Both the position numbers and the translations under genes were made by a program. From assembly GCF_001422445.1 (NCBI RefSeq), contig NZ_LMNA01000001.1:976735-1040734 (forward strand): 64,000 bases of DNA. Direction: 5' to 3'. This document shows, in pieces, positions 8,793-20,019 of this stretch (its first letter is position 1; every line of letters starts with the position of its first letter). Under the pieces are notes generated by a model. The model had not been told where the DNA came from, did not search any database, and saw only the letters and a program-made list of their open reading frames with translations. The stretch is from Pseudorhodoferax sp. Leaf274. Its GTDB lineage: Bacteria; Pseudomonadota; Gammaproteobacteria; Burkholderiales; Burkholderiaceae_C.

Positions 8793-9652
8793 GCGGTGGT
8801 GTCTTGGTGCTTGGAGAGGGATGCGGTGACGTCGTCGAAGCGCAGGCCGGCGCCGAGCAGGGCCTCGAACAGCCGGTGCCGGCCCTTGAGCGCGGCCGGG
8901 TCGCGCAGGCGGTCGACCACCTGCTGGCTCCAGTCGGCCAGGGGCATGCCCTCGGCCGCCTGGAAGCGGCGCAGCTCGGCGTCGTAGTCGCCGGTCTCGG
9001 CCTGCGCGTTGGCCGGCGCGCGGTAGCGCTCCAGGTGCAGCACCGAGGCCTGCGGCAGCCGCGGCTTGACGGCGGCGGGCCGCGCCGGGTCGGGCCAGCC
9101 CACCACGAGGCCGAACACCGGGAACACGTGGGCCGGCGTGCCCAGCAGTTCGGCCACGGGCTCGGGCTGGTTGCGCAGCGCGCCCAGGTAGACCGTGCCC
9201 AGGCCCAGCGACTGCGCGGCCAGTACTGCGTTCTGCGCGGCCAGCGCGGCGTCGATCACGGCCATGAGGAAGGTGTCCAGGTAGCCCAGGCCACCGGCCT
9301 CGCGGCCACTGCGCCCGGCGATGCGCGCGATGCGCGACAGGTCGGCCAGGAAGGCCAGCACCAGCGGCGCGGTGCGCAGGTGGTTCTGCGGCCCGGTCAG
9401 TTCGGCCAGGCGGTCGCGGCCGGCCTGCGACTGCACGGCGACCACGCTCCAGGTCTGCAGGTTGGACGAGCTCGGCGCCGACTGGGCCGCCGCGACGAGC
9501 CGCTCCAGCGCGTGCGGCGGCAGCGCATCGGGCACGAAGTGGCGCACCGAGCGCTGCGTGAGCAGCGCGTCGAGCACGGGGTTCAGTGCCAGCGGGATGG
9601 CAGGGGCGGCGGCACCGTAGCGGGCCTTCAGGATGTGGTGGATGTCAGGCAT
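8789..9652 (-). CDS. Nitroreductase-family NAD(P)H-dependent flavin oxidoreductase (NfsA-like)
   Basis: A 287-residue protein of the NfsA/FRP-type nitroreductase family, FMN-containing enzymes that use NAD(P)H. Visible are LLTQRSVRHF near residue 31 (phosphate-binding RSxR-like segment), AAQSAPSSSNLQTWSVV near 55-72, GLGTVYLGALRNQP near 150, and VFGLVVGWPDP, all typical of the family. In this setting it is a plausible source of reduced FMN for the SfnB- and LLM-type oxygenases, although most members are annotated only as oxidoreductases. The ATG has AAAGGAC five bases upstream. Its stop overlaps the start of SfnB paralog 3 (ATGA). A 99-bp gap with an inverted repeat (9713-9738) separates it from the sigma-54 regulator gene. 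Confidence 0.88.
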   Translation of the reverse strand: MPDIHHILKARYGAAAPAIPLALNPVLDALLTQRSVRHFVPDALPPHALERLVAAAQSAPSSSNLQTWSVVAVQSQAGRDRLAELTGPQNHLRTAPLVLAFLADLSRIARIAGRSGREAGGLGYLDTFLMAVIDAALAAQNAVLAAQSLGLGTVYLGALRNQPEPVAELLGTPAHVFPVFGLVVGWPDPARPAAVKPRLPQASVLHLERYRAPANAQAETGDYDAELRRFQAAEGMPLADWSQQVVDRLRDPAALKGRHRLFEALLGAGLRFDDVTASLSKHQDTTA

Positions 9653-9712
9653 GAAGTCCTTTGGCTGCCAAAAAGTGATCGGGCCGCTGGCGGCGCCCCT
9701 GGAGGGAGGATG

Positions 9713-9738
9713 GGATGTCTACACGCAGTGAGACATCC
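9713..9738. repeat. Perfect inverted repeat in the sfnR-like/nitroreductase spacer
   Basis: GGATGTCT at 9713-9720 and AGACATCC at 9731-9738 are exact complements around a 10-bp loop. It sits between the regulator gene (ends at 9752) and the nitroreductase start (9652). There is no T-run on either side, so an intrinsic terminator is unlikely; an operator, an RNA stem that lowers expression, or chance are the alternatives. Confidence 0.45.
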
Positions 9739-9751
9739 AAGCGGTGTGGGC

Positions 9752-10827
<1,076 letters not shown>

Positions 10828-10831
<4 letters not shown>

Positions 10832-12051
10832 GTGTAGAAGCTCGCGTGGGGATGCTGCCGCTTGAGGGCCCATTCGCCGAGTTCGCGCAGCTTGTAGTCG
10901 GCCGGGTCGTGCAGCGATTGCGTGCGCAGGTTGCGCCAGTGCCGGTCCAGCCGCAGCCCGCCATGGGTGGCGCGCGCGCCGGCCACGTCGAACATGCGCG
11001 TGCACAGGTCCAGGCCCACGCGCGTGGCGGCGACTTTGGCCGCCGCGATGGCCACGGCCGCCTCGCCGCGGGTGGCGGCGTCCAGCTGCTCGCCGCGGCG
11101 CCACGCCGTGTCGAGCCGTTCGGCGGCACGTTCGGCCAGTGCACGCACGCCTTCCAGGCCGACCCAGAACTCGCCGTAGTGGGCCAGCACGTAGGGATCG
11201 TCGCCGGCCTGCGCGGCGGGCGAGGCGGGCCATGGCCGCGCTTCATGCAGCGTGTAGCGGCGGGCGTCCTCGAACGCGTTCTCGGCGATGCCCAGGTACA
11301 CGTTGGCCAGCACCAGCTGCGCCACCAGCGGGCGCAGGCAGGCGAACGGCGTGGACAGCGGGCCGGGGTCGGTCAGCAGCTCGGCCGCTTCCACGCGCAC
11401 CTTCTCGAAGGTCACGCTGCCGCTGTCGGTCTGGCGCTGGCCCATGTTGTCCCAGTCGGGCGCGGCGTGGATGCCGCTGCGCGCCGTGGGCACGGCCGCC
11501 ACCAGCAGCTGGCGCGTGTCCGCGTGCAGGGCCGAGGCCACCAGCATCTGCGAATCGAGCGCGCCCGAGCAGAAGCTCTTCTGGCCCGTGAAGGCGTGCC
11601 AGCCGTCCTGCGGCGTGGCAACGGTGCGCTCGTCCAGCGGGTTCAGCGCATTGCCCCAGAACCAGGCATGCCGCGCGGTCTGCGCGAACCATGGCTCCCA
11701 CTGCGCGCGCTGGCCGAACAGGCGGACCGTCGCCAGCATCAGGTGGTGGAAGCCGAACACGTGGGCCAGCGAGCTGTCGGCCGCGGCCAGCACGCGCACC
11801 ACGCGCAGCGTCAGCTGCCAGTCGGCGCCATGGCCGCCGTAGGCGCGCGGGATCGACAGCGCCAGCAGGCCGCTGTCGCGCAGCGCGTCGCGCTCGGCCT
11901 TGGGCGTGCCGCCGCGGCGGTCGCGCTCGGCCGCCGTGGCGGCGAAACGCGTGGCCAGCGCCTGCGCGCGCTGCAGCGCCGCGGCCGGGTCGCGCGCGTC
12001 CGCCGGGGCTGCGGCGGGCGCGGGGGCGCTGGCGAGGGCGGTGCTGCTCAT
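10828..12051 (-). CDS. sfnB: SfnB-type acyl-CoA dehydrogenase-fold monooxygenase (paralog 4), first gene of minus operon
   Basis: A 407-residue SfnB-like flavoprotein and the best SfnB candidate of the set, because it is coupled to the SfnR-like regulator gene by an ATGA overlap, as sfnB lies by sfnR in pseudomonads (family knowledge). Motifs: [34 protein letters not shown] where other paralogs have [25 protein letters not shown] and the terminal [16 protein letters not shown]. The start at 12051 ([10 protein letters not shown]) precedes an alanine-rich, probably disordered 25-residue leader; the frame stays open upstream through the divergent promoter region, which is not coding. It heads the minus-strand block and is read away from the fused-ATPase gene at 12344. 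Confidence 0.88.
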
Positions 12052-12095
12052 CCAGCAGATTGTGGGAAGAGGCGCGTGCCCGCGGGCGAAGCTTT

Positions 12096-12170
12096 CCGCA
12101 TATCGATGGTCGAAATGCTTCTGAGGCAGCAGGCCGCCGCGGCCGCGGCATGCGCTGGCCGCATATCGAT
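12096..12170. promoter_or_regulatory. Two direct copies of CCGCATATCGAT, 63 bp apart
   Basis: The 12-mer CCGCATATCGAT occurs at 12096-12107 and again at 12159-12170. The start-to-start distance of 63 bp is six helical turns, so both copies face the same side of the DNA. They lie 45 and 108 bp upstream of the SfnB start at 12051 and contain the ATATGCG core (on the minus strand) found at other sulfur promoters here. Likely binding sites for a transcription factor, possibly CysB/SsuR-like; the factor is inferred. Confidence 0.55.
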
Positions 12171-12188
12171 CCTCGCCCCGCCGCCGGT

Positions 12189-12228
12189 CTGCTGCTGCAG
12201 CAGCAGGGGTGCAGCAGGCTTGCTGTGC
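12189..12228. promoter_or_regulatory. Palindromes, candidate upstream activator sites for the SfnR-like protein
   Basis: An 18-bp perfect palindrome CTGCTGCTGCAGCAGCAG occupies 12189-12206; a second, imperfect one (GCAGCA, four bases, then TGCTGT) spans about 12211-12228. They end 60-100 bp before the sigma-54 promoter at 12288, the normal place for enhancer-binding-protein sites. Spacing and symmetry are seen; identity of the bound protein is inferred. Simple CTG/CAG repetitiveness is the main reason for doubt. Confidence 0.4.
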
Positions 12229-12287
12229 GCGGGGCAGCAAAACGCCTGGAAAGCCCCGCAAACCCCCCGGAAGCAGGCGTTTTCGCA

Positions 12288-12303
12288 TGGCATGGCGCCT
12301 GCA
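12288..12303 (+). promoter_or_regulatory. Sigma-54 promoter for the Dpp/Gsi-type importer operon
   Basis: TGGCATGGCGCCTGCA matches the -24/-12 consensus TGGCACG-N4-TTGCW at all but two conserved positions, with the essential GG and GC dinucleotides at correct spacing. Transcription should start near 12313, leaving a leader of about 30 nt before the ATG at 12344. A sigma-54 activator gene lies in the divergent operon, which strengthens the call. Confidence 0.65.
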
Positions 12304-12343
12304 ATGCCGTGTGCATCGACCACCACCCCGACCGCAGCCCCGC

Positions 12344-14107
<1,764 letters not shown>

Positions 14108-14117
14108 GGAGGATTCC

Positions 14118-15776
14118 ATGCAAGAACACGACGACACCACCGCCCCGGCCGACCTGCAACGCCGCCACCTGCTGGGCCTGGCCGGCGCCCTGCTGTTCGG
14201 CGGCCTCGCCGCGCAGGACGCGCTGGCGCTCACACAGGCCCTGCCCGACACCGAGCAGGGCGCGCAGCGCGGCGGCGCCATCAGCGCGCTGGTGCACCCC
14301 GAGCCGCCCACGCTGGCCTTCTTCGTCAACACCGCCACGCCCACGCGGCTGGTGGCCTCCAAGATCTTCGACGGCCTGCTCGACTACGGCCCCGACCTCA
14401 AGCCGCGCGCGCAGCTGGCCGAGCGCTGGGAACTCTCGGCCGACGGCCTGCAGCTGCGCCTGTGGCTGCGCAAGAACGCCTTCTGGCACGACGGCAAGCC
14501 GCTCACCGCGGCCGACGTGAAGTTCTCGGCCGAGGAAGTCTGGAAGAAGCACGCGCCCACCGGCCGCCGCGTGTTCCAGAACCTCGTGCGCGTGGAGACG
14601 CCCGACGCGCATGCCGTGGTGCTGCACCTGTCCAAGCCCGCGCCCGTGGTGCTCAACGCGCTGGACGTGGTGTCCGCCCCCGTGCTGCCGCGCCATCTCT
14701 ACGAGGGCACGGACATCCCGAACAACCCCCACAACAACAAGCCCGTGGGCTCGGGCCCCTTCGTGTTCAAGGAGTGGTCGCGCGGCAGCCACATCGCGCT
14801 GGAGCGCTTCGACAAGTACTGGGCCCCCGGCCTGCCCTACCTGGACAAGCTGACCTTCCGCGTGATCCCCGACGTGGCCGGCCGCGCCGCGGCGCTGGAG
14901 ACCGGCACCGTGCAGTACGGCGAGCGCAACCCGGTCACCTTCGCCGATGCCGACCGCCTGGCCCGGAGCGACAAGCTGGTCGTCAGCACGGCCGGCTACA
15001 ACGGCTTTGCGGCCACGCTGTGGCTGATCCCCAACCTGCGCGACCCCATCCTGGGCAAGCTCGAGGTGCGCCAGGCCCTGCTGCACGCGATCAACCGCGA
15101 CGTCCTGGTCAAGACCGTGTGGGGCGGCTACGCGGCGCCGGCCACGGGGCCGGTGTCCTCGCAGCTCAAGAGCTTCTACACGCCCGACACGCAGCAGTAC
15201 CCGTTCGACCGCGCCAAGGCCGAGAAGCTGCTCGACGCGGCGGGCTTTCCGAAGAAGGCCGACGGTTTCCGCTTCAAGCTCACGCACGCCTTCATCCCGT
15301 TCGGCGACGATTACCGGCGCACGGGCGAGTTCGTGCGCCAGTCGCTGCGCGCGGTCGGCATCGACCTGGAACTGAAGGCGCAGGACCTGGCCAGCTGGAC
15401 CCGAGACGTGTTCGCCGACTACAACTACCAGCTGGTCAGCTCCTGGGGTGTGAACTGGGCCGACCCGCAGCTGGGGCTGGAGCAGCACTACTGGTCCAAG
15501 GCCGAGAGCAAGGGCACGCCCTGGCAGAACGCCTCCGGCTACGCCAGCGCCGAGACCGACCGCGTGCTCGAAGCCGCCCAGGTCGAGCGCGACCCGGCGC
15601 GCCGCGTGCAGCTCTACAACGAGCTGCAAAGGCTCGTGCAGAAGGACCTGCCGCTGCTGCACCTGTTCGAGTACCGCTGGTTCGGCGTCTGGGACAAGCG
15701 GCTGCGCAACGTGACCGACACCTACAACAACAGCCAGAGCAACTTCGCGCGCGTCTGGCTGGACGGCGGCGCATGA
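14118..15776 (+). CDS. ABC transporter substrate-binding protein, family 5 (Dpp/Opp/Gsi type)
   Basis: A 552-residue periplasmic binding protein of the SBP_bac_5 class. The N-terminus QRRHLLGLAGALLFGGLA is a twin-arginine-like or long Sec signal ending near AQDALA. Typical features are the LAERWELSADGLQLRLWLRK segment, the WHDGKPLTAADVKFS motif, VGSGPFVFKEW and a C-terminal YNELQRLVQKDLPLLHLFE. GAGGAGGA lies 6-13 bases before the ATG at 14118. Such proteins bind peptides, glutathione or opines; a sulfur-bearing ligand is inferred only from the operon. Its stop overlaps the permease start by 4 bp. Confidence 0.93.
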   Translation: MQEHDDTTAPADLQRRHLLGLAGALLFGGLAAQDALALTQALPDTEQGAQRGGAISALVHPEPPTLAFFVNTATPTRLVASKIFDGLLDYGPDLKPRAQLAERWELSADGLQLRLWLRKNAFWHDGKPLTAADVKFSAEEVWKKHAPTGRRVFQNLVRVETPDAHAVVLHLSKPAPVVLNALDVVSAPVLPRHLYEGTDIPNNPHNNKPVGSGPFVFKEWSRGSHIALERFDKYWAPGLPYLDKLTFRVIPDVAGRAAALETGTVQYGERNPVTFADADRLARSDKLVVSTAGYNGFAATLWLIPNLRDPILGKLEVRQALLHAINRDVLVKTVWGGYAAPATGPVSSQLKSFYTPDTQQYPFDRAKAEKLLDAAGFPKKADGFRFKLTHAFIPFGDDYRRTGEFVRQSLRAVGIDLELKAQDLASWTRDVFADYNYQLVSSWGVNWADPQLGLEQHYWSKAESKGTPWQNASGYASAETDRVLEAAQVERDPARRVQLYNELQRLVQKDLPLLHLFEYRWFGVWDKRLRNVTDTYNNSQSNFARVWLDGGA

Positions 15777-16768
15777 AGGCCCTGGTCCGCCGGCTGGCCC
15801 AGCTGGCCGGTGTCGTGCTCGCCACCGCCGTGCTGAACTTCGCCTTGCTCAAGGCGCTGCCCGGCGACCTCGTCGACGTGATCGCCAGCGAGAGCGGCAG
15901 CGTCACGGCCGGGTACGTGGCCGAGCTGCGCCAGGCCTACGGGCTGGACCGCGGCACGGGCGAGCAGCTGGTGGCCTACCTGGGCCGCATGGTGCGCGGC
16001 GATGTGGGCTACTCGTTCCGCTTCAACGAGCCCGTGCTGGGGCTGGTGCTGGACCGGCTCGGCCCCACGCTGGCGCTGGTGGGCGCGGCGCTGGCGCTGT
16101 CGGTGGTGGTGGGCGTGCTGGTCGGCGTGGCCGCGGCACGCCGGCCGCACGGCCTGCTGGACACGGTGCTGTCGGCGCTGGCCACGCTGGGCTACTCCGC
16201 GCCCATGTTCTGGACCGCGCTGATGCTGATCGTGCTGTTCGGCGTGCAGCTGCAATGGCTGCCCATCGGCGGGCTGCGCAACATCGAGGCCGCGCACCAG
16301 GGCCTGCGGCTGTGGGGCGACTACCTGCAGCACCTGGTGCTGCCCGTGCTCACGCTGGCCATCTACTACGTGGCCATCTATGCGCGGCTCGCGCGCGCGG
16401 CCATGGTCGAGACGCTGGCCGAGGACTACATCCGCACGGCCCGCGCCAAGGGCGCGCGCGAAGGCCGCGTGCTGTTCGGCCATGCGCTGCGCAACGCCGT
16501 GCTGCCGGTGCTGACCATGCTGGGCCTGCAGAGCAGCGCGCTGCTGGGCGGCTCCATCGTCGTGGAGACCGTGTTCGCCTGGCCCGGCCTGGGCCAGCTG
16601 TCGTTCGAGGCCATCAAGAGCCGCGACATCCCGGTGCTGCTGGCCGTGCTGCTGGCCAGCGGCGTGCTCGTGGTGCTGGGCAACGCGCTGGTCGACCTGC
16701 TGCAGGCGCGGCTGGACCCGCGCGTGCGCGCCGTGCCGGACCGGGCGCCGGCGGGGGCACTGCCATGA
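15773..16768 (+). CDS. ABC transporter permease (DppB/GsiC type)
   Basis: A 331-residue inner-membrane permease of the BPD_transp_1 family, DppB branch. The first segment (VLATAVLNFALLKALPGDLVD) is the conserved N-terminal helix with the PGD motif; about six membrane segments follow. The cytoplasmic EAA loop that contacts the ATPase is visible as EDYIRTARAKGAREGRVLFG near residues 218-237. ATGA overlaps join it to the genes on both sides, so the whole importer is a tightly coupled unit. Confidence 0.93.
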   Translation: MKALVRRLAQLAGVVLATAVLNFALLKALPGDLVDVIASESGSVTAGYVAELRQAYGLDRGTGEQLVAYLGRMVRGDVGYSFRFNEPVLGLVLDRLGPTLALVGAALALSVVVGVLVGVAAARRPHGLLDTVLSALATLGYSAPMFWTALMLIVLFGVQLQWLPIGGLRNIEAAHQGLRLWGDYLQHLVLPVLTLAIYYVAIYARLARAAMVETLAEDYIRTARAKGAREGRVLFGHALRNAVLPVLTMLGLQSSALLGGSIVVETVFAWPGLGQLSFEAIKSRDIPVLLAVLLASGVLVVLGNALVDLLQARLDPRVRAVPDRAPAGALP

Positions 16769-17601
16769 CACGCTGGTACCTGCAGCCGTCCATCCTGCTC
16801 GGCGGCGGCCTCGTGCTGGCGGTGCTGGCCGGCGCGCTCGCGGCCGGCTGGCTGTACCCGGGCGACCCGCTGGACATGGTGGGCGCGCCCTTCACCTGGC
16901 CGGGCCAGGACGCCACGCTGCCGCTGGGCACCGACCTCATGGGCCGCGACCTGGCGGCCGGCCTGCTGCACGGCGCGCGCGTGTCGCTGCTGGTCGGCCT
17001 GTCGGCGGCGGCCATCGCGCTCGTGATCGGCATCGCCGTGGGCGCGGCGGCGGGCTTCTACCGTGGCTGGGTCGACGCGGTGCTCACGCGAACGACCGAG
17101 TTCTTCCAGACCATCCCGGCCTTCCTGCTGGCCATCATCCTCGTGGCGGTGCTCAAGCCCACGGTGGGCACCATCGTGTTCGCGCTGGGCGTGACCTCGT
17201 GGACCAGCGTGGCGCGGCTGGTGCGTGCCGAGTTCATCACGCTGCGCGAGCGCGAGTTCGTGCGCGCCAGCGTGGCGCTGGGCGCGGGCGATGCCCACCT
17301 GATCCTGCGCGAGATCCTGCCCAACGCCTGGACGCCCGTGGTCGTGTCCACGGGGCTGCTCGTGGCCAACGCCATCCTGTCGGAGGCCGGGCTGTCTTTC
17401 CTGGGGCTGGGCGATCCCAACCGCGTGAGCTGGGGCTCCATGGTGGGCCTGGGCCGCGACGCGCTGCGCACCGCCTGGTACATGACGGCCATCCCGGGGC
17501 TGGCCATCGTGCTCACGGTGCTGGGCCTGAACCTGCTCAGCGACGCGCTGCACGCCGCGCTGAACCCGCGCCTGCGCCGCCAGCGGCGGGGCACCGCCTG
17601 A
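16765..17601 (+). CDS. ABC transporter permease (DppC/GsiD type)
   Basis: A 278-residue permease, the second half of the importer channel. The N-terminal helix is followed by PLGTDLMGRDLAAGLLHGAR, the hallmark of DppC-like permeases, then five more helices and the EAA loop REFVRASVALGAGDAHLILR near residue 162-181. It ends with SFLGLGDPNRVSWGSMVG, also typical. It is shorter than most DppC proteins because the N-terminal cytoplasmic tail is brief. The downstream SfnB-type gene starts 13 bp after the stop. Confidence 0.93.
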   Translation: MTRWYLQPSILLGGGLVLAVLAGALAAGWLYPGDPLDMVGAPFTWPGQDATLPLGTDLMGRDLAAGLLHGARVSLLVGLSAAAIALVIGIAVGAAAGFYRGWVDAVLTRTTEFFQTIPAFLLAIILVAVLKPTVGTIVFALGVTSWTSVARLVRAEFITLREREFVRASVALGAGDAHLILREILPNAWTPVVVSTGLLVANAILSEAGLSFLGLGDPNRVSWGSMVGLGRDALRTAWYMTAIPGLAIVLTVLGLNLLSDALHAALNPRLRRQRRGTA

Positions 17602-17614
17602 AGGAGACCACCGA

Positions 17615-18763
17615 ATGACCGCCCCCCTGTGGCCGCGCGCGCCGCGCCTGGCCGACGAACGACAGGCGCTGGACGCCGCACGCCGCCTGGCCGATGCCGC
17701 CCGGGCGGGCGCTGCCGAACGCGACCAGACCCGCACCGCGCCGCATGCCGAACGCCGCCTGTGGGCGCAGAGCGGCCTGGCCGGGCTCAGCGTGCCGGCC
17801 GCGCAGGGCGGTGCCGACCTGCCGCTCGGCGTGCTGGCCGAGGTGTTCGTGCTGCTGGGCGTGGCCGATCCCGCGCTGGCCACGCTGCTGTGCGGCCACT
17901 ACGCGCTGGTGGCCGAACTGCGCGCCGCCGGCGCGCACGCGGCCGCCACGCGCCAGCTGGCCCTGGCGGCCGATGGCGTGCTGCTGGCCGGCGCCGAGGA
18001 GACCGCCCAGCGCACGCCATCGCCGCCCGTGCAGCGCCTGGGCGGGCGCCTGCGCGCCGCGCCCGGTGCGCTGCTGGCCGACCGCCTGCGCGTGCCGGCC
18101 CGCGATGCCCAGGGCCAGCTGCTGCACGCCTGGATCGCGCACGGCGCGGCCGGCCTGCGCGTGGACGATGCGGCCGCGCTGTTCGGCCTGCGCGGCGCGC
18201 CGGGCGGCGTGCTCGTGCTGGACCAGGTCGCCGTGGCCGGGACCGACCTCTACCCCGCGCCCGACGCCGGCCCCGCGGCCCGCGTCACGCGGCTGCTGGA
18301 CGCCGCCATCGACGTGGGCCTGGCCCAGGCCGCCACCGAGGACGCCGCCAGCTTCGTGCGCGAACGCGCGCGCCCCTGGATGGACGCAGGCGTCGCGCGC
18401 GCGGCCGACGACCCGCTGCTCGTGCACGACTTCGGCCAGCTGCGCATCGCGCTGCATGCCGCGCAGGCCCTGCTGCACGAAGCTGCGCAGGCCAGTTCGG
18501 ATGCGGCCGATGCAGCAGACGCCGCCGACGCAGCAGACGCCGCCGTGGATGCCGCGGGTGCGCAGGCCGCGCGCACGGCCCTGCTGGCCGGCGAGAAGCT
18601 GCTGGAGCTGGCCGGCTCGTCCGCCACGCGTGCCGCGCACCGGCTCGACCGCCACTGGCGCAACGCGCGCGTGCACCAGCTGCGGGCCCTCCCCGCCCAT
18701 GCGCTGCAACGCCTGGGCCAGCGCCTGCTGGGTGCGGCCCGGCCAACCCCCTCCGGAACCTGA
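17615..18763 (+). CDS. Divergent SfnB-type acyl-CoA dehydrogenase-fold protein (paralog 5)
   Basis: A 382-residue protein that belongs to the SfnB-like group by overall layout and by its C-terminal LDRHWRNARVHQL motif, but it is atypical. The middle-domain motif K-Y/F-Y-S/C-T-G-A-L-Y-A-D/H-W of the other paralogs is replaced by RLRAAPGALLADRL, and the AYGG loop is AAQGG. The part before the last helix carries five tandem Asp-Ala-Ala units (residues 296-310). These changes suggest altered flavin or substrate binding or a non-catalytic partner of the next gene, which starts 3 bp downstream (inference). GGAGA precedes the ATG. It follows the importer genes in the same operon. Confidence 0.75.
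   Translation: MTAPLWPRAPRLADERQALDAARRLADAARAGAAERDQTRTAPHAERRLWAQSGLAGLSVPAAQGGADLPLGVLAEVFVLLGVADPALATLLCGHYALVAELRAAGAHAAATRQLALAADGVLLAGAEETAQRTPSPPVQRLGGRLRAAPGALLADRLRVPARDAQGQLLHAWIAHGAAGLRVDDAAALFGLRGAPGGVLVLDQVAVAGTDLYPAPDAGPAARVTRLLDAAIDVGLAQAATEDAASFVRERARPWMDAGVARAADDPLLVHDFGQLRIALHAAQALLHEAAQASSDAADAADAADAADAAVDAAGAQAARTALLAGEKLLELAGSSATRAAHRLDRHWRNARVHQLRALPAHALQRLGQRLLGAARPTPSGT
18500..18544 (+). repeat. Five tandem 9-bp units encoding Asp-Ala-Ala
   Basis: Five consecutive GAY-GCN-GCN units encode (DAA)5 inside the SfnB-type gene; the related triplet GTGGATGCC follows. The units differ at third positions, so the array is not freshly expanded. It probably forms an acidic helix or linker. 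Confidence 0.7.
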
Positions 18764-18765
18764 CG

Positions 18766-19983
18766 ATGAACCTGTCGCTCTCTCCCGCACCGCCCTGCGG
18801 CGCCACGCCGCGCGCGCAGCCGCCTGCCCACGTGCCCGGGCGGCTGGCCGACGACGCCGCGGCCGTGGCGGCTGCGCACCGCCTGGCCGCGCTGTTCGCC
18901 CCCGAGGCCGCGCTGCGCGACCGCACACGCCGCCTGCCCTGGGCCGAACTCGATGCCTTCGTGGCGAGCGGCCTGTGGGCCATCTCGGTGCCGCGTGCCT
19001 TCGGCGGCACGGGCGTGTCCAGCGCCACGCTGGCCGAAGTGGTCGCCGCGGTCTCGGCGGCCGACGGCTCGCTGGGCCAGATCCCGCAGAACCACTTCTT
19101 CGCGCTGGAGGTGCTGCGCCGCCATGGCAGCGCCGCGCAGCAAGGCCTGCTGTTCGGCCGCGTGCTGGCGGGCGAACGCCTGGGCAACGCGCTGGCCGAG
19201 ATCGGCCACAAGGACTTCCAGCGCCGCACGCAACTCGTGCCCGCGGGCGACGGCTGGCGGCTGGACGGCCGCAAGTTCTACTGCACCGGCGCGCTGTACG
19301 CGCACTGGATTCCCACGCTGGCGCTGCGCACCGGGCACGGGCAGCCGGGCCAGGTGCTCGTGTTCGTGCCGCGCGATGCGCAGGGCGTCACCGTCACCGA
19401 CGACTGGGACGGCTTCGGCCAGCGCGTGACGGGCAGCGGCTCTGTAGCGTTCGACGGCGTGCATGTGCGGGACGAATGGGTCGTGCCCTACGCGCCCAGC
19501 GCCGAGGAACCGACCACCGCCGGCCCGCTGGCGCAGCTGCTGCACGCGGCCATCGACCTGGGCCTGGGGCAGGGGGCGCTCGCGGCTGCGCTGGAACTGC
19601 TGCGCCAGAACACATCGCCCGACCGGGCGCTGGCGCGGCAGGTCGGCGAGCTCGACCTGCAGCTGCGTGCCGCCCGGGCGCTCGTGCGCCGCGCGGGCGG
19701 GACCGTCGATGCCTCGCGCGCTGCGCCCGATGGGGCCAGCGTGGCCGCCGCATCGGCGGCCGTGGCCGAAGCGCGCGCGCTGACCACCACGGCCGCGCTG
19801 GCGGCGTCCGGCCAGCTGTTCGAACTGGCCGGCCCCGGCAGCGCGCAGGAGCACCTGGGCCTGGACCGCTTCTGGCGCAACGTGCGCACGCACACGCTGC
19901 ACGACCCGCTGCGCTGGCGCGTGCATGCCGTGGGCGACTACCACCTCAATGGCAAGGCGCCGCCGCGGCACGGCGCCATCTGA
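18766..19983 (+). CDS. SfnB/DszC-type acyl-CoA dehydrogenase-fold monooxygenase (paralog 6)
   Basis: A 405-residue SfnB/DszC-like protein with all usual marks: SVPRAFGGTGVSSATLAEVV near residue 76, LDGRKFYCTGALYAHW in the middle domain, QRVTGSGSVAFDGV, and LDRFWRNVRTHTLHDP at the C-terminus. It starts 3 bp after paralog 5, so the two may form a pair. The N-terminal 27 residues are proline/alanine-rich and probably flexible. It lies between the importer and the MetQ/LLM pair, which places an S-oxidising step (family knowledge for DszC; substrate unknown) between uptake and FMN-dependent C-S cleavage. Confidence 0.88.
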   Translation: MNLSLSPAPPCGATPRAQPPAHVPGRLADDAAAVAAAHRLAALFAPEAALRDRTRRLPWAELDAFVASGLWAISVPRAFGGTGVSSATLAEVVAAVSAADGSLGQIPQNHFFALEVLRRHGSAAQQGLLFGRVLAGERLGNALAEIGHKDFQRRTQLVPAGDGWRLDGRKFYCTGALYAHWIPTLALRTGHGQPGQVLVFVPRDAQGVTVTDDWDGFGQRVTGSGSVAFDGVHVRDEWVVPYAPSAEEPTTAGPLAQLLHAAIDLGLGQGALAAALELLRQNTSPDRALARQVGELDLQLRAARALVRRAGGTVDASRAAPDGASVAAASAAVAEARALTTTAALAASGQLFELAGPGSAQEHLGLDRFWRNVRTHTLHDPLRWRVHAVGDYHLNGKAPPRHGAI

Positions 19984-20019
19984 CCGTTTTCTCCTCTCGC
20001 CTTCACCGGAATCCAAGAA

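Noticed and set aside
9653-9712. A second sigma-54 promoter (TTTGGCAG...) before the nitroreductase gene
   Set aside because: The -12 GC element is not at the required distance from the GG.
18500-18544. Possible CRISPR or mobile tandem repeat
   Set aside because: Only nine-base units, in frame within a gene and degenerate at third positions; no spacers.
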